Part shown: in pieces, positions 45,463-59,704 of the stretch
How positions within the stretch are numbered: position 1 is the stretch's first letter
How the letters are laid out: each line of letters starts with the position of its first letter
Source: Roridomyces roridus
Taxonomy: Eukaryota; Basidiomycota; Agaricomycetes; Agaricales; Mycenaceae
Assembly: GCA_029378245.1 (NCBI GenBank)
Contig: JARKIF010000079.1
Coordinates: 1-64,000, forward strand
Length of the DNA stretch: 64,000 nucleotides
Reading direction: 5' to 3'
The notes under the pieces: model-generated
Databases searched by the model: none
The model's input: the letters and a program-made list of their open reading frames with translations, nothing else
What the model was told of the DNA's origin: nothing
Program-made: the position numbers and the translations under genes

Positions 45463-48400
45463 ATGTATTATTCTCGTTCAATCGCCGTTGTGAGTATTCT
45501 TCCCTGGCATACTTGTTGTTCTCGCCACTTACTGCAGCAAGATTGGGATTTCGACGGCACTTCCCAGCGGGGCGCATTCCGAGTCAAATCTCGACCATGA
45601 CGATTTTTTCCGCTTTCTTATGGAATCCAAGCAGTCATACGAGCTCATGCCGGACGGTCGCTTCAATAGCGTCGAGTGCGTCCTTTCCTTTCGTTCCCCA
45701 CTTCTACTGGAGCGCCGCGTGCACCTTTCAGGTTTCTGGGCCCGGGAGTAGGACAGCTCTTGACTAACAAGGGTTCCTTCCTCAAAGACATCCATCTCTT
45801 CGACCACCTCGAGTTCGGTGTATCCTATCGAGATGCACGCGCCATGGCGCCCGCCACACGCCTCCTCCTCGAACAGGCGTTCCTCGCGCTTTCTGATGCC
45901 GGTATCGACTACCGGAATAGAAATGTCGGCTGCTACACTGCGGGAACCTCCATCGAGCTCATGAACGTCGGCGTTCCGGTATGTAATTTCTACTCGCGAT
46001 GGACTGTTAATCCATCCAACAACGCCTGGGCTTCAGGACCCATACGAGCCACGCGGCGCGTTCTCGGGTGTGCCCTCTATGATCTCCAACCGCATCTCCA
46101 GTCATCTCGACTTGCTTGGCCCGTCGGTCGCAGTTGACACTGCGTGCAGCTCCAGCTTGACGGCGTTCCATCTGGCGGTCCAGGGCATTCTCTCCGGGGA
46201 TTGCGAAGCCGCAGTCGTTGGAGGATGTCAGCTCAATCATCGGTGAGCCCCGTATGAAGCTTTTCCACGAGGTACTGACCCATTTTGCAGGGTGACCGAG
46301 TGGGTTGCGTACACACAGTCTGGGATCCTCTCCGAGGACGGGAAGTGCAAGCCGTTTGACGAGTCGGCGAATGGGCACGTCGTCTGCTTCCTGTTTCATG
46401 CTCGATCTCACGAGTTTTGAATAGCTTTGCGCGAGCCGAGGGATGTGTGGCGGTCGTTCTTAAACCATATGAGGACGCAATCCGGGACAACGACCGCGTA
46501 TATGCAACAGTATGTTTCTCCGGCTTCTTATGGTCCCAAAGCTCAAGAGATGTTTCAGATCCTCGGAACATCGAGCAATTCGACGGGCGGTGGTGGTGCC
46601 CCCGGAGCCCCGGTTGCTGAGGCACAGCTTGCGGCCATGCAGACAGCATTCAAACGTGCTCGTAAAGCTCCTACCGAGGTCGATTTCGTCGAGGCCCATG
46701 CTACCGGCACCGCAAAAGGCGATCCAACCGAAGCCAACTGGATAGGAGAGCATTTTTGTCGGAGAGATGATGAACTGCTAGTCGGGAGCGTCAAGGGCAA
46801 CATCGGGTACGCGTACTGTCGCATCGTGCTTAGATCTGACTGACGTCTCTTTGTAGACATACAGAGATAACGTCGTTTCTCGCATCCCTCTCGAAGGTTC
46901 TCTCAATCTTCGAGCACGGTGTGATTCCTCCCAACGTTAATCTCGAGACCCGCAATCCTGCGATTCAGTGGGAGAAGTATCGGCTCCACATTCCAACTAC
47001 ACCTACAACACTCCCGAATTCGACGAAGCAACCGCTCATCGCTATGGCCAGCTCGGGGATTGGAGGGTCCAATGGGCATGTCGTCTTGCAGGGACCCGCA
47101 CCGCCACCGCCCTCGCCATTGTGTCCCAATTCCGGTCGGGATGTGTTGCTCATGGCGGGAGGACTGTCGCCCCGAAGCGCTGGTCTCATCGCCGAGCAGA
47201 TCGCGCAAGTCGAGGCGGATCCGCGGGCATTATCGACGATGCTTGGGAGGAGGGCAAAGCAGATGACCTGGCGGTCGTATGCAGTCGGGAGCGGCACCGG
47301 GCCTTTACACTTCTCGAAGCCGCTATATTGCGGACGCGACCCCCATACCCTCGTTTTCGTCTTCTCCGGCCAAGGCCCTCAGCACGACCGCAGTATGTCC
47401 ATGCCTCGGCCGTTAGTTCCAGTGCTAACAAGTTGGTAGTGGGCCGAGATCTTTTCGCCACCTTTCCCGCATTCCGTAGCAGCATCCTTGAGCAAGACGC
47501 CGTATTCCAACGCGTCACCGGGAAATCCATATTATCCGACTACGGCCTCTTCATTCCTGCCCAAACACACCCACCCTACGCATTGCCGGAGATTTGGCCC
47601 ATCGCCCTCATCCTCCCCGCGATCGCCATGTTCCAAATGGCATACTTCGACCTGCTCAGCACGCTCGGCATCCGCCCTGACTTCCTAGTTGGCCATTCGG
47701 CGGGAGAAACAGCGTTGCTGTATGCATCCGGCGCGTCCAGCAAAGACATGGCCCTCGAGCTCGCGATTATCCGCGGACGGGTCCTTTCCGGTGTGGAGAG
47801 CGCGGGCGGGACGATGGCGGCTCTTTCATGCTCCCAGCAGGTCGCGGAGCGTTTGCTGGCGGAATACACGGGCGACGACATTGTCGAAATAGCCTGTCTC
47901 AACTCCCCGAACGCGATTGCCATCGCTGGCCACGAGCGCGCCATCGACGAGATTATCAAGGTTGCGCACGATGCAGGGATCCTCGGTCGCAAACTTCGAA
48001 CTCGCGTGCCGATCCATTCGTCTATGATGGAGTTGTGCCACGGGGAATTCCGTGCCTCGACAGAGGATCTTTTCGCCCGTTATCCTGGCGCTCACGTCCC
48101 CTCTATCCCGACCTACTCGACGCTGACGGGTAAGCGTTTTGTGGGGCCATTCACTGCGGAATACTTCTGGCACAACACCCGCAGCCGCGTCTTGTTTATG
48201 CCAGCCATCCAAAGGCTTGCGGAGAATGCGACGTTCGTGGAGATAGCCCCGCATCCGGTTCTCTCGTCTTACTTGACGGAGATGTCGGCCACGTCGTCCA
48301 CCGTTCTATCTACTGTCCGTCGTCCAAGGACCGGATTCCCTAGCCTCGAGAATCGCGATACCCTCGCTTTCCTCGGCCAATTAATCTGCGCGGGACACAA

Positions 48401-51400
48401 CAATGCTGACTTCATGGCGCTCAACGGACCGCAGGTTTCAATTCCTAAACTTCCGCCCTATCCGTTCTCTAAAAAATCCTTCCCGCTCTACCTTGAGCCC
48501 GACAACGCTGACAAGTTCTATGGCCCGCTCAATCGACCGAACGCACGCTTCAACAAGACCACGCATCCGATTCTGGCGCAGCACATCATTCGAGATGAGC
48601 CTATTTGGCCTGGTGCCGGATTTCTGGAGATGGTGAGCGGTCTGCTTCCGCTTATCGAGCGTCGCAAACTGGTATGCTATCCAGGCTCTCGAATACGGAG
48701 CCACAATGCTCCTTGAGACAAATTTCCGCGCAATGCTACCACTCTCGTTCGACGAGCCGATGGGTGTCAGAATCAATCTGGACGGCAGTCATTGGAAGAT
48801 TACCACCAAGACGCCGGCCAGAAATCCATCAGATACGCCGGTAAAATTTCGTCATTTAAAGTGTTTGATTCACTTGCTCATCGTTCTGCAGACGGAGCGC
48901 CTTCATGCAGAGGGCTACCTCTCAATGGAAACACCGCCGGCATGCCCTGATATCGACATAGAAGCAATCCGTACTCGATGCAACACCTTTGTCTCCGACG
49001 GTATTTTGTCCTTCGTCTCTTCCGAGCGTCGTTATTGAACAACTTTGCAGAATTTTATCCCGCCCTTTCCTACTTCTCTACATATGGCCCCAAGTTCCAA
49101 AGGGTTGCGTGTGCTTATTACAACGCTGAGGAGGCGTTACTTTCCATACGTGGCCAAGACGCCAGCCTCGAAACGTAAGGGACTGTCACTCTCTTCCTTG
49201 GCATTTCCTAAATATGAACTCAGTGACCACCCATACATCACCCATCCCGCAATTATCGACGCCTGCTTTCATATCGGAGGGTACCGCCCCTTCCATGGGG
49301 ACTATACACCCAACTCGTACTATCTCCCAGCGCGAATTTTCGAAATGATTCTCCATCTCCCTTCCAAGACCCGGTACTTCCCAATGCATGTGTATGCACA
49401 TGTTAGAATCGAGGAATGGCGGCCGGGTGAGGTTTTCTTGGTTATTCTGCGTCTGTCCATCGACTTACTTTCTGCAGACGCTGTTCGCTATCGCGCGACC
49501 ATCGCCGACGGGTTCGGCAAAGTGTACCTCACTATGCGCTTCGAGCTCGACAAGCACCGCATTGCGCCGCTCCCCGACCTCACAGTACCATTACACGTTG
49601 TGAAACACCGCATTCCACCTAACGACAATACCGACCTGCTCCTCTTTGATGAGGAAACCAACTTTGTATTCCACTACCGGCTCGGAAACGAAGCCGACCT
49701 CCAATGGGACTTGGGTGGTCTCAATCCCGAGCAGGAGCTCAGCGTATTCATCTTCGCCACGCAAGGAGCTGATGCCAACGCGGGCTTGGGTCTTGCTCGG
49801 TCGTTGCGGCGGGAATACCCGTTTTGGACATTGTACTTTGTGTCGTTCCCTGCGAAGCTCTCGGCGGTAGAGCGGAAGCAGAGGCTTTACTCCCTTGGGG
49901 CACATCTACGGGACGAACTCGACCTCTTCGTTACGCTCTGCGGAGAGGTAGAGGTACCCCGACTCGTGCCGCTATCAGCTTCCTTCCCCAAAGCGATCTC
50001 GGACCCAGCACTGGATCTGGAACTGGGTCAGACGAGGGTGCAGATCCGCGCCGCACTCACCTATCCCGGCTATTCGTCGTTCGCCGCCTGCTCCAAAGGA
50101 GTCTTGATGCTCGGCTTGGCGCCATCCTTCTCTTCCGACAGCATTTTCCAAACAATCGCCTCAGACGCTACCATCGCCATTCCGTATGCTCCGCGTCTCG
50201 ATGCCCTCCCGGGTGTGGTCGCGGCACTTCTTGCAATCCCCGGGCTGCGATCTGGCGCAAACCTGATCCGTCCAATGTCGGTGCTGCTCACGCATGCCGA
50301 TACATCAATCGGTGCCGCGGTTTCCCAGATTTTCGCCGATTTCCCCGTTCTGAGAGTATCGACGACGACGACCGACTCGTCTTTACTCTATCTTCTGCGA
50401 TTGGGCGTTGGTTCTTTTGATCTCGTCGTATCTGGTCATGAGCCGACGGGGGAATATGCTCAAATACTGGGTCTGCTGGTGCGCCCAGGGAACGGGAAGC
50501 TGTTTCTCTGGCATAGTGAGTTGGCGCGCGTAGTGCAGGAGGAGCCGGAGACCGTCGGCGTGGCGTTGAGGGTGGCCGAGGATCTTGGGTATCTGCAGCG
50601 GCTCGACCGGCAACATCTGCCGAGCAATGACGTCACTCCAAACGACAGAGTTCTGTTTAGATCTGACAAGACCTATCTGCTCGTCGGCGGTCTTGGGCAT
50701 ATTGGCGCACATGTCGCTCTACATCTAGTCAAGGTCAGTTGGTCTTCCTTAGGGCCGAATCCTGCTGATAGTGCTGCAGAATGGAGCCCGCAGCCTCATC
50801 GTAACGTCGCGGAGCGGTAAACGCGGCCTTCAACGGCCGGAACAACTTGCAGCACGTCGCATTTACAGCTACCTAGACAGCCTGCCGAACGTTCGCATAG
50901 TCTACGCCACCGTTGACCACTGCGCCCCCGATTCCGAGCAGTCGTTGCGTGCGACAGTCGACACTGCGTCGTCCACGATCGCGGGATGTGTTATCCTCAC
51001 TGGTGCTCTGTCCGACGGCCTATTTCAGACCCTCGGCAAGGCCGATTTCTCGCATGTTTTTGCGCCCAAGACGGGTGTGCTACACGACTTGGAGCAGGTC
51101 CTGGATTTGGGAGCGATGGACTTTGTGGCCGCATTCTCGTCAGCAACGGGGACGTTCGGGACGGGCGGGCAGACGAACTATTGCGCGTACGTCGTGTTCC
51201 ACTAAAATTCAAAAAACCCAACATATTGCAGCGCAAACACCTCTGTCGACGCGATGATGGAGAAATATACCAATGGTTTCTCCTTCATCTCTCCCATGAT
51301 CACTGATTCGCCCATGATTTTCCGGCGAAGCAGCCATCTAACACATCTCGTCGACTGGGGTATGTCCAGCGAGGGTATGCTTCTATGTACATTCGGCACC

Positions 51401-53181
51401 CGACGTTTTACTCACCTTCCTAAGAGCTCATGCTGTGGTTCGACGACGCCCTGCAGAAAATTACCAGCGGCGTTGAGTTTTCCCAATACTGCCCCGACCT
51501 CGACTGGGGAGCACTCGATCGCACGCTAGGGATGCCCAAGCTCGGGCGGCATCTCCTCCCAAAGACCACAGTTCAGACTGTAATCCAAGCCGTTAAAGAA
51601 TCCAACGAGGAGAAGGCGAGCCATATCGTCCAAAAGACACTCAATATCTCCGCGTCGGATTTCGATCTGAACGTCCCCTTGACGGCGTATGGCATTGACT
51701 CGTTATCCTCTGGTCGTTTATCGTGCGTTCTCTCCTTCCGTGATTCCAATTTTTCACACTATGTATTTCTTCAGCTTTGCTCTCCGTTCCGTCGCTCAAG
51801 TTACCCAACTGCAGCTCATGGCCGACAACTCCCTCGCCGACATCCTCCGCAAATTTGGCTCCCGGCCTTCTGTTGAATCTATGAACGAGGCGAACCCTCT
51901 CGGCAGCGAAGCAGTATCCGGCAGCGTATCCTCGGCAGTGACGATGTCTAGGCTTGTCACCGAGTTCGAGACGCGCATGGCCACCGTCAACCGTGGCCCC
52001 TCTTCCGTCGTGAACACACTACGGGCTGTGCTCGTCACTGGAACGACCGGCGCTCTCGGAAGTCATCTCCTCGCGGATCTCCTCTCTCACCCGGAGGTTG
52101 TGCGTGTATACGCTCTGAACCGACGCGGGTCTACCGGCGTTGACGTGCGCGAACGACAAGTGGCGGCTTTTGCGAAGCAGGGTCTTGATGTTGCGCTCGT
52201 CGAGTCGGAAAAGCTGGTCCTCGTTGTTGGTGATTTGGAGAGGGAGGATCTTGGATTAGCCGACGAATCAATAAACGAGCTTTCGAACTCCGTCTCGCAC
52301 ATCATCCACAATGGTATGTCTTCCGTTTGACAGAGTACACTCACATTATTTCTCTCTTTCTTTTAGCATGGACCGTCGACTTTTATGCCCAGCTGGCTGA
52401 GTTCCAGCCGCACATTGTGGGCACAGAACATCTTCTCCGCTTCGCAACGCGCTGTTCAAGCCCCGCAAGCTTCTCCTTCATCAGCACCGTCGGAACCACA
52501 CGCAACGCTTCCTCTAACATCTCCTCCTTCCCGGAAACCATCCTTCCCGACCCTAGCATCGCGGTACAAGATGGTTACTGCGAATCGAAATGGATATCGG
52601 AGTGCTACGTCCAGATATTCGCGGAGAAGGGATATCTCAACACGAATGTGATACGAGTTGGAATGCTTGCCGGTAGCGCCAGCGGAGTCTGGGAGACAAC
52701 CCAGTGGCCCGCGATTTTGGTGCGGTCGGGACGGGAGATTGGGTGCTTGCCTGCGGCCGGCGGAGATTGCGACTCGGCCGATGTCTCATGGCTGTCATTG
52801 CCTGTCGCCGCCACCGCCATCGTCGAGATGCAGACACCCCAGGCAATGAACAGGACACTGCATGTCGTCCATCCCGAGCCGGTACACTGGGACACCCTCT
52901 TCCGGCCACTGGCAAAGGCGCTGGGGGTCCCGCTCGTCCCATATCCGGAGTGGTTTGCGCGGCTCAAGGCGGCGGAGGATGTTTCTGCGCTCAAGCTATT
53001 GGATATGTGGGCCACGGGGCTGAAACCGCGGCACAACTGTGAAAGCATGGGGTTGACGGCACGTGTGTCGGGGAGTGCTGGAAAGATGTTTTCCCCGACA
53101 CTGAACGGGACGGTGCCATCATTGGGCGAAGAGGATGTGCAGAGATGGCTGGCTCATTGGACGCATGTTGGATTTTTATAA
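45463..53181 (+). CDS. Reducing polyketide synthase, KS-AT-DH-KR-ACP-R
   Basis: Start [19 protein letters not shown]; about 17 introns of some 50 bp rejoin a single frame of roughly 2,250 residues. Ketosynthase: catalytic Cys in VDTACSSS (46145-46147) and His in EAHATGT and GNIGHTE. Acyltransferase: GHSAGE with Ser at 47697. Dehydratase: His in [17 protein letters not shown] and Asp in [11 protein letters not shown] long non-catalytic stretch (about 49.6-50.65 kb) stands where an enoyl reductase could be; none is present. Ketoreductase: VGGLGHIG, Ser in FSSATG, Tyr in NYCAAN. Acyl carrier: YGIDSLSS. Terminal reductase: [10 protein letters not shown] and YxxxK in GYCESKW, so release should be reductive. 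No methyltransferase is seen. All key residues are kept. One KS intron (46375-46424) has a GC..AG border. Product unknown. Confidence 0.9.
46375..46424 (+). other. GC-AG intron in the ketosynthase
   Basis: The donor reads GG|GCACGT and the acceptor GAATAG. Only removal of exactly this segment gives the conserved SANGFARAEG of ketosynthases, so a GT donor elsewhere is excluded by frame. GC-AG introns are rare but are spliced by the normal machinery. Confidence 0.7.
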
Positions 53182-54511
53182 TCCTGATACCCTCCGCGGT
53201 TCAGTTCATCCACGCCGTTCTCAAATTACTGGCCCGTAGCCACGAGAAAGCCCGTACGGGAAGTTAGAGTCGCAAAGGAACACATGGAATACTCGCACGC
53301 AACTGTTTGGATTTGGGCAGCGATGTGCGGAGGGAACTGGCCCGGTTGGGGATGCTTTCGGTATCTTTTGGCGCAATTTAGTTTCTATTAAGGGCCGGAT
53401 GCGGTGGGTTAGTATGCGGACGCGGCGGTCCTAATTTATTGGTCTCAAGTCCTGCTTCCGAGTCCACGGCTTCCCGAACCAAAACGAACCTGGCTATGGT
53501 GCGTGTCATGATGTGATGGTTGGATGATGTCGAGAACATGAATGCGAGGGATTCCTCGCCACCCGCATCAAGCTGAAGCTGGAGGCAGAATAGAGCGCGG
53601 AGAGGTGCGAGATGCTAACATAGGTGGGAAGAAAGCAGAAGGCCTTGAGAAAGCCGGCACAAGTACTAGATGATGATGCATTCTTAGATGAGTTCACACG
53701 CGGCTAGAAGCTCCATCGAGCGTTCATCACGTCGTGTTCTACCACTGAGCGGTAACAGATGTAGCCCTCTTGCGTGGGAGGAGGAAGCCGAAACAGACCA
53801 TGCCGTTGATATTTGAATAACCAACGAATAGCTATTACAGCTCACATCGCCGGTGTGCGCGGAAATCCCGAGAATGAAGGCCGTGGCATCATTGTGTCTT
53901 GAGACGTTCTCCCAACGATCTCCGCACTCTGGCCTCGCCGAAGATGCGGCTCCATTGAGAACTTAGTCTCTTATAAACAAAAACTATAACATTATGTAAA
54001 ATCATTCTTGGTTATGTTATATGTAAGTAATGAGAATTCCCGCCGGACGATTGCTTCGAGCCGTCCGCTGGTATGCAGACTCTTAGGCTCTACGCCTGCC
54101 GATTATTAGCCGTTCTGATTCACCCATGGCCACTTGTGAATCTTACAAGGTTCGTCGGAGCCTCCTGTACAAGCCCCAGCTGCCTATATAGGCATGTCGC
54201 ATTTACCACAGGCTGAGTTGAGTTCAGCCTAAGTTTACCAGGTCGAACTAAATATGAGCAGGAGTCGACATAGGACTAGATTTGAGACTGAATTCAATTC
54301 AATTCAACCTGAAGAAACGTGAAAATCGAATTCAATCTTCGGCTGGTTGAATTTCAGCCTGAATCAGGACTTGACTTGGAGGTGCACCACACTGCCCTCT
54401 CGATGCTGGAAATTTAAAGACGTTGTCCATTAGTTTGTGAGCATCGTTCTTGCGTTTCGGCCGCCATAATCTATTATATAAGTATCGAACATGACGGGTA
54501 TGTATTGCTTA
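53182..54511. other. Intergenic region between synthase and halogenase
   Basis: No gene seen. A/T-rich GAATTCAATTCAATTCAACC-type repeats lie near 54285-54320. A weak inverted pair, CAGGCTGAGTTGAG and CAGGCTGAAATTCA (54209 and 54361), may bound a 150-bp foldback. The two flanking genes are convergent. Confidence 0.5.
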
Positions 54512-56632
<2,121 letters not shown>

Positions 56633-56725
56633 GCTGGGTGTTGGGTGGACAGCTGGATGCTGCTTGCGTCCGCATGAGAGTGAATTATATGGCGCTACGT
56701 TAGAATTGGAGGCTGCAGATGCCAT

Positions 56726-57786
56726 GCGATGACCGTGGAGATGCTAGCCCTGAGGAAGAGTTTGGAGACATCGGGGCGCGCATCCGGAATCTGGTCGTAA
56801 GGATGAAACTGGGGCGAATGCGAAACTGAGATGGTTACTTAGGCCCGGACAAGGAAGCAATCGATTACGCCAATTGGCAGGGTATTTGAAGCTCAGAACT
56901 AGAAGGACAACCAGGCACCTTCACATCTTGACTGTCCTGTGAATTGATAAAATTGAGACAGTTGGCAGTTGTGCGACAAAGGGAGTCGAATTGGGCCGAT
57001 TATTCATTGACAGTGAGATTTCTGCCAAGAGAGGCTCAGGAGCGTGGAAGAGTTGGGTCCCAGAGAGTCAGCAGGCTCGCACCAGCGATGGGCAAGTTAC
57101 CTTGGTCGTGAGAGAGTGAATGCGGATGAAGTGTGTGAAACAAATGAATAGAAAGCACCATTCCGAATTTACCACAAGGCCGCAGTGAGACCGCACACAT
57201 GTCTGCAGCGTGACCCGTCTGCAGCCGACTCCGCGTCGACACTTTGAGCAGAGATTGAAATTTCCGTGGAGGAGGAGGAGGACGAGGACGAAGTATAGTG
57301 GCTTTTCGCAGCTGGTGCCACGTCGAGGATGAGGTGCGCGTGGCGCTGGAAAGACTCGACACCGATGACCTCGACGGCGAGCGGTGACGTTGACAGTGTC
57401 TCGAATATTTTCGCTTTTACCGTGGGTTTTCGTGTCGCGAGGCCATGGCAGGCGCGTCTTCAAGTTGTCGTAGCCAAGTCGTAGCACGTAAAAAATTACC
57501 GGAGATCACGACATCAATTTGATAGCCCAGGTTTGATCGTCCCCGTAAGGTATAACTCCAAGTTCGAGTCTCGACTTGATAAGGTTCACCTTGGGTTCAC
57601 CAGTCTCTACCGACCAATTCCTTCCCTTGCAGAAATACCTGAGTAGAGTTCCAGTCTAAATAAAACCATGACAATTGAACATTGACACCCGTGGATCCAA
57701 ACTTTATTCTAAATTCGTCATGAAATCTCTGAAGTCAATCTGGAGTGTCGGTTATTCGATAAGTAATTTTCTCCGCGTGAATCTTG
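56726..57786. other. Intergenic region upstream of the halogenase
   Basis: No gene recognised. A minus-strand open frame at 57068-57487 has no familiar motif and looks incidental. Confidence 0.45.
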
Positions 57787-58958
57787 TCAATAGAGGTGAG
57801 CTCTTGCCGCAGACGGGTGCAGATACACACCACACACCTTCCCGTTCTGCATATCCTCCAAGCCCTGATGGACGCTTGCCAGCCCGTCAGGATACAATCG
57901 GATGGGTACCGGTTTCAGCAAGTCCTTCGCGAGGAGGTGGGAGACGAGGCGGCAGTAGGATCTCCCGTTCTCGTAGTGCTCCGCATTTGCCGGGAATTCG
58001 AATGGAAACTTGACGGGCTGGAAGATGCACTGAGGAAAGCGGGATGAGGGAAGCTAACGGCACGTACCTTGCCGAGATACGAGTATGCGAGGACAAACTC
58101 GGTGTCAACCCGCGGGAGCCTGCACTTGTACGGCAGGAGAGTGGCTATCGTGCCCCCGTTTGCGCCAAGCGACCAACTCGTCTGCGCCCTTGTAGTACCC
58201 TCACTGATACAGTCAACAGCATAGCGTAGTGAATTTCTGGTCGCTTTCACAATTCGTTTGCACGTCAGGGAGTCGGCGTAGTCGAAGACAAGATCGGCAC
58301 CCAGGTCCTTGACGAACTGAATATTCTTGAGGGAGGCGGTGGAGATGACGCGGAAGCCAGAGAGCTTCGCGAACTGGATGAGATATTGGCCCATCGCCGA
58401 GGTGCCGGACCAGATGAGAATGTCTTCCGGCGTAGCCGCGGGATTGAAAGGAGGCGGAAGGCGGAGTGTTTGGTAGAGGGATTGGCAAGCGGTGACGCAC
58501 GCGATGCCCAGCTGAGCTCCGTGCTCGAAGCTGACCTGGGGCGGGAGCGCAAAAAGCAGGGAAGAATCTGCGGAGAGATACTCGGCAAAGGCGCCGTTGG
58601 GCCCAATGCCTTCGGAGAATCAACGTCTGATCCAAGATGTTAAGCTCACCCTGCCTACCGCCGTGTATGCATCCCGCCACTCGGTCCCCAACAGACCAGC
58701 TGTCGCAATCACCCACGTTGGCGACGACTCCCGCGAAATCGCAGCCAATAATGTTTCCGGGCTGTTTATTCTGCAAAAGCATCTTCCCTGCAGTATTTCG
58801 CTGTTAGATGAGAAGGGGACCCCAAAAATGCACATACAGTCGGTGGGGTTTTGGGCAGCTACAATAACCTTTACCAGGAGGTATCCAGGCTCCAGTGCGG
58901 GCAGGGGGACGTCACGGATTTGGCACTTACCATCGCCAAGGGTGACGATGGCCTTCAT
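57787..58958 (-). CDS. Medium-chain dehydrogenase, candidate trans-acting enoyl reductase
   Basis: Start MKAIVTLGDGKCQIRDVPLPALEPGYLLVKV; introns near 58830, 58640 and 58050 join AAQNPTDWKMLLQNKQPGNIIGCDFAGVVANVG, HGGRQGIGPNGAFAEYL and SYLGK to the C-terminal EFPANAEHYENGRSYCRLVSHLLAKDLLKPVP. The NADPH-binding region is IWSGTSAMGQYLIQFAKLSGFRVISTAS. The catalytic zinc ligands of alcohol dehydrogenases are absent, as in LovC-type partner enoyl reductases, and the DWK and GQYLIQFAKLSG forms are those of that group. The synthase in this cluster lacks its own enoyl reductase, so trans action on it is the natural reading. About 330-350 residues, apparently intact. It could also be a free quinone or enone reductase. 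Confidence 0.75.
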
Positions 58959-59500
58959 GGTGTTGTGGGAAAGCTAAAAACAGTCAGCCTCATAGCCTCG
59001 TAAGTAGTTCCAGAGGTTAGACATTGAGCTCCCGATATGCCTGTTGCGGGAATGGACGGGAGCCGCGGCACCAGTGTGACCACACGCCTGGAAGTATTGA
59101 GACATCGTCATTCAGTCGGATACACCAGGGAACAGCCTAGATACGTACGTCGGTCTCACGCAAAATCCCCTCGTTCCGAACGTCTGTCGGTAGCATCAAA
59201 GATGGGTTCCCTGTTGGTTCCCTGCGTGTGTTGACTGCCTGAGAACACGGGAGACCCGCTGCCAGCCAACCGAAAACTGCTTGGACCAATTTTATACCAG
59301 GTTCTGGCCCCGGAGATTGGGAGGTCCCTTTGGGGTCCTCGCCTTACAGATGTATCTGCGACCCACGCGCGGGAGGTGAACAGGAAGTTGGATGCGAACA
59401 GCTTCGGCGGATTCCATCCTGACCTCTGATTCGGGGAGATCGGGATCTCCGGTTTTCCAATACGTGACCGTATTTCCTGGAGCAATGTCTGCCGACGGAA

Positions 59501-59676
59501 TGGAAACTCACTCTGTGAGAACACTCCAATCGAATCGAGAGAGAGAGAATAAGGACGTTGGGTATTCGTCGAATCGTGGTGTACGCGTACAAGATGGAAG
59601 TCAAAAGCCAAAAAGAAAAGATCTAATCAAAGCACACCATCAAGTCCAACAAATGCGGCGATGCTTGGGCGATGCA
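59501..59676. mobile_element. Solo LTR of the gypsy chromovirus family
   Basis: Begins TGGAAACTCACTCTGTGAG and keeps recognisable blocks of the 163-bp LTR at 7777-7939, among them GAATAAGGACGTTG, GTGTACGCGTACAAGATG and AATCAAAGC. Ends at GATGCA. Flanked by a perfect 5-bp duplication CGGAA (59496-59500; 59677-59681). No internal region remains, so it arose by LTR-LTR recombination. It is diverged, so an older insertion than the one at 7777. Confidence 0.8.
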
Positions 59677-59704
59677 CGGAAACTGTGCACTTTCCCTCTC
59701 AACC

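Noticed and set aside
54209..54361. Small foldback element between synthase and halogenase
   Set aside because: Terminal similarity is short and imperfect and no target duplication is visible.
57068..57487. Minus-strand open frame between halogenase and reductase
   Set aside because: No familiar motif, atypical composition, and no sign of splicing into either neighbour.
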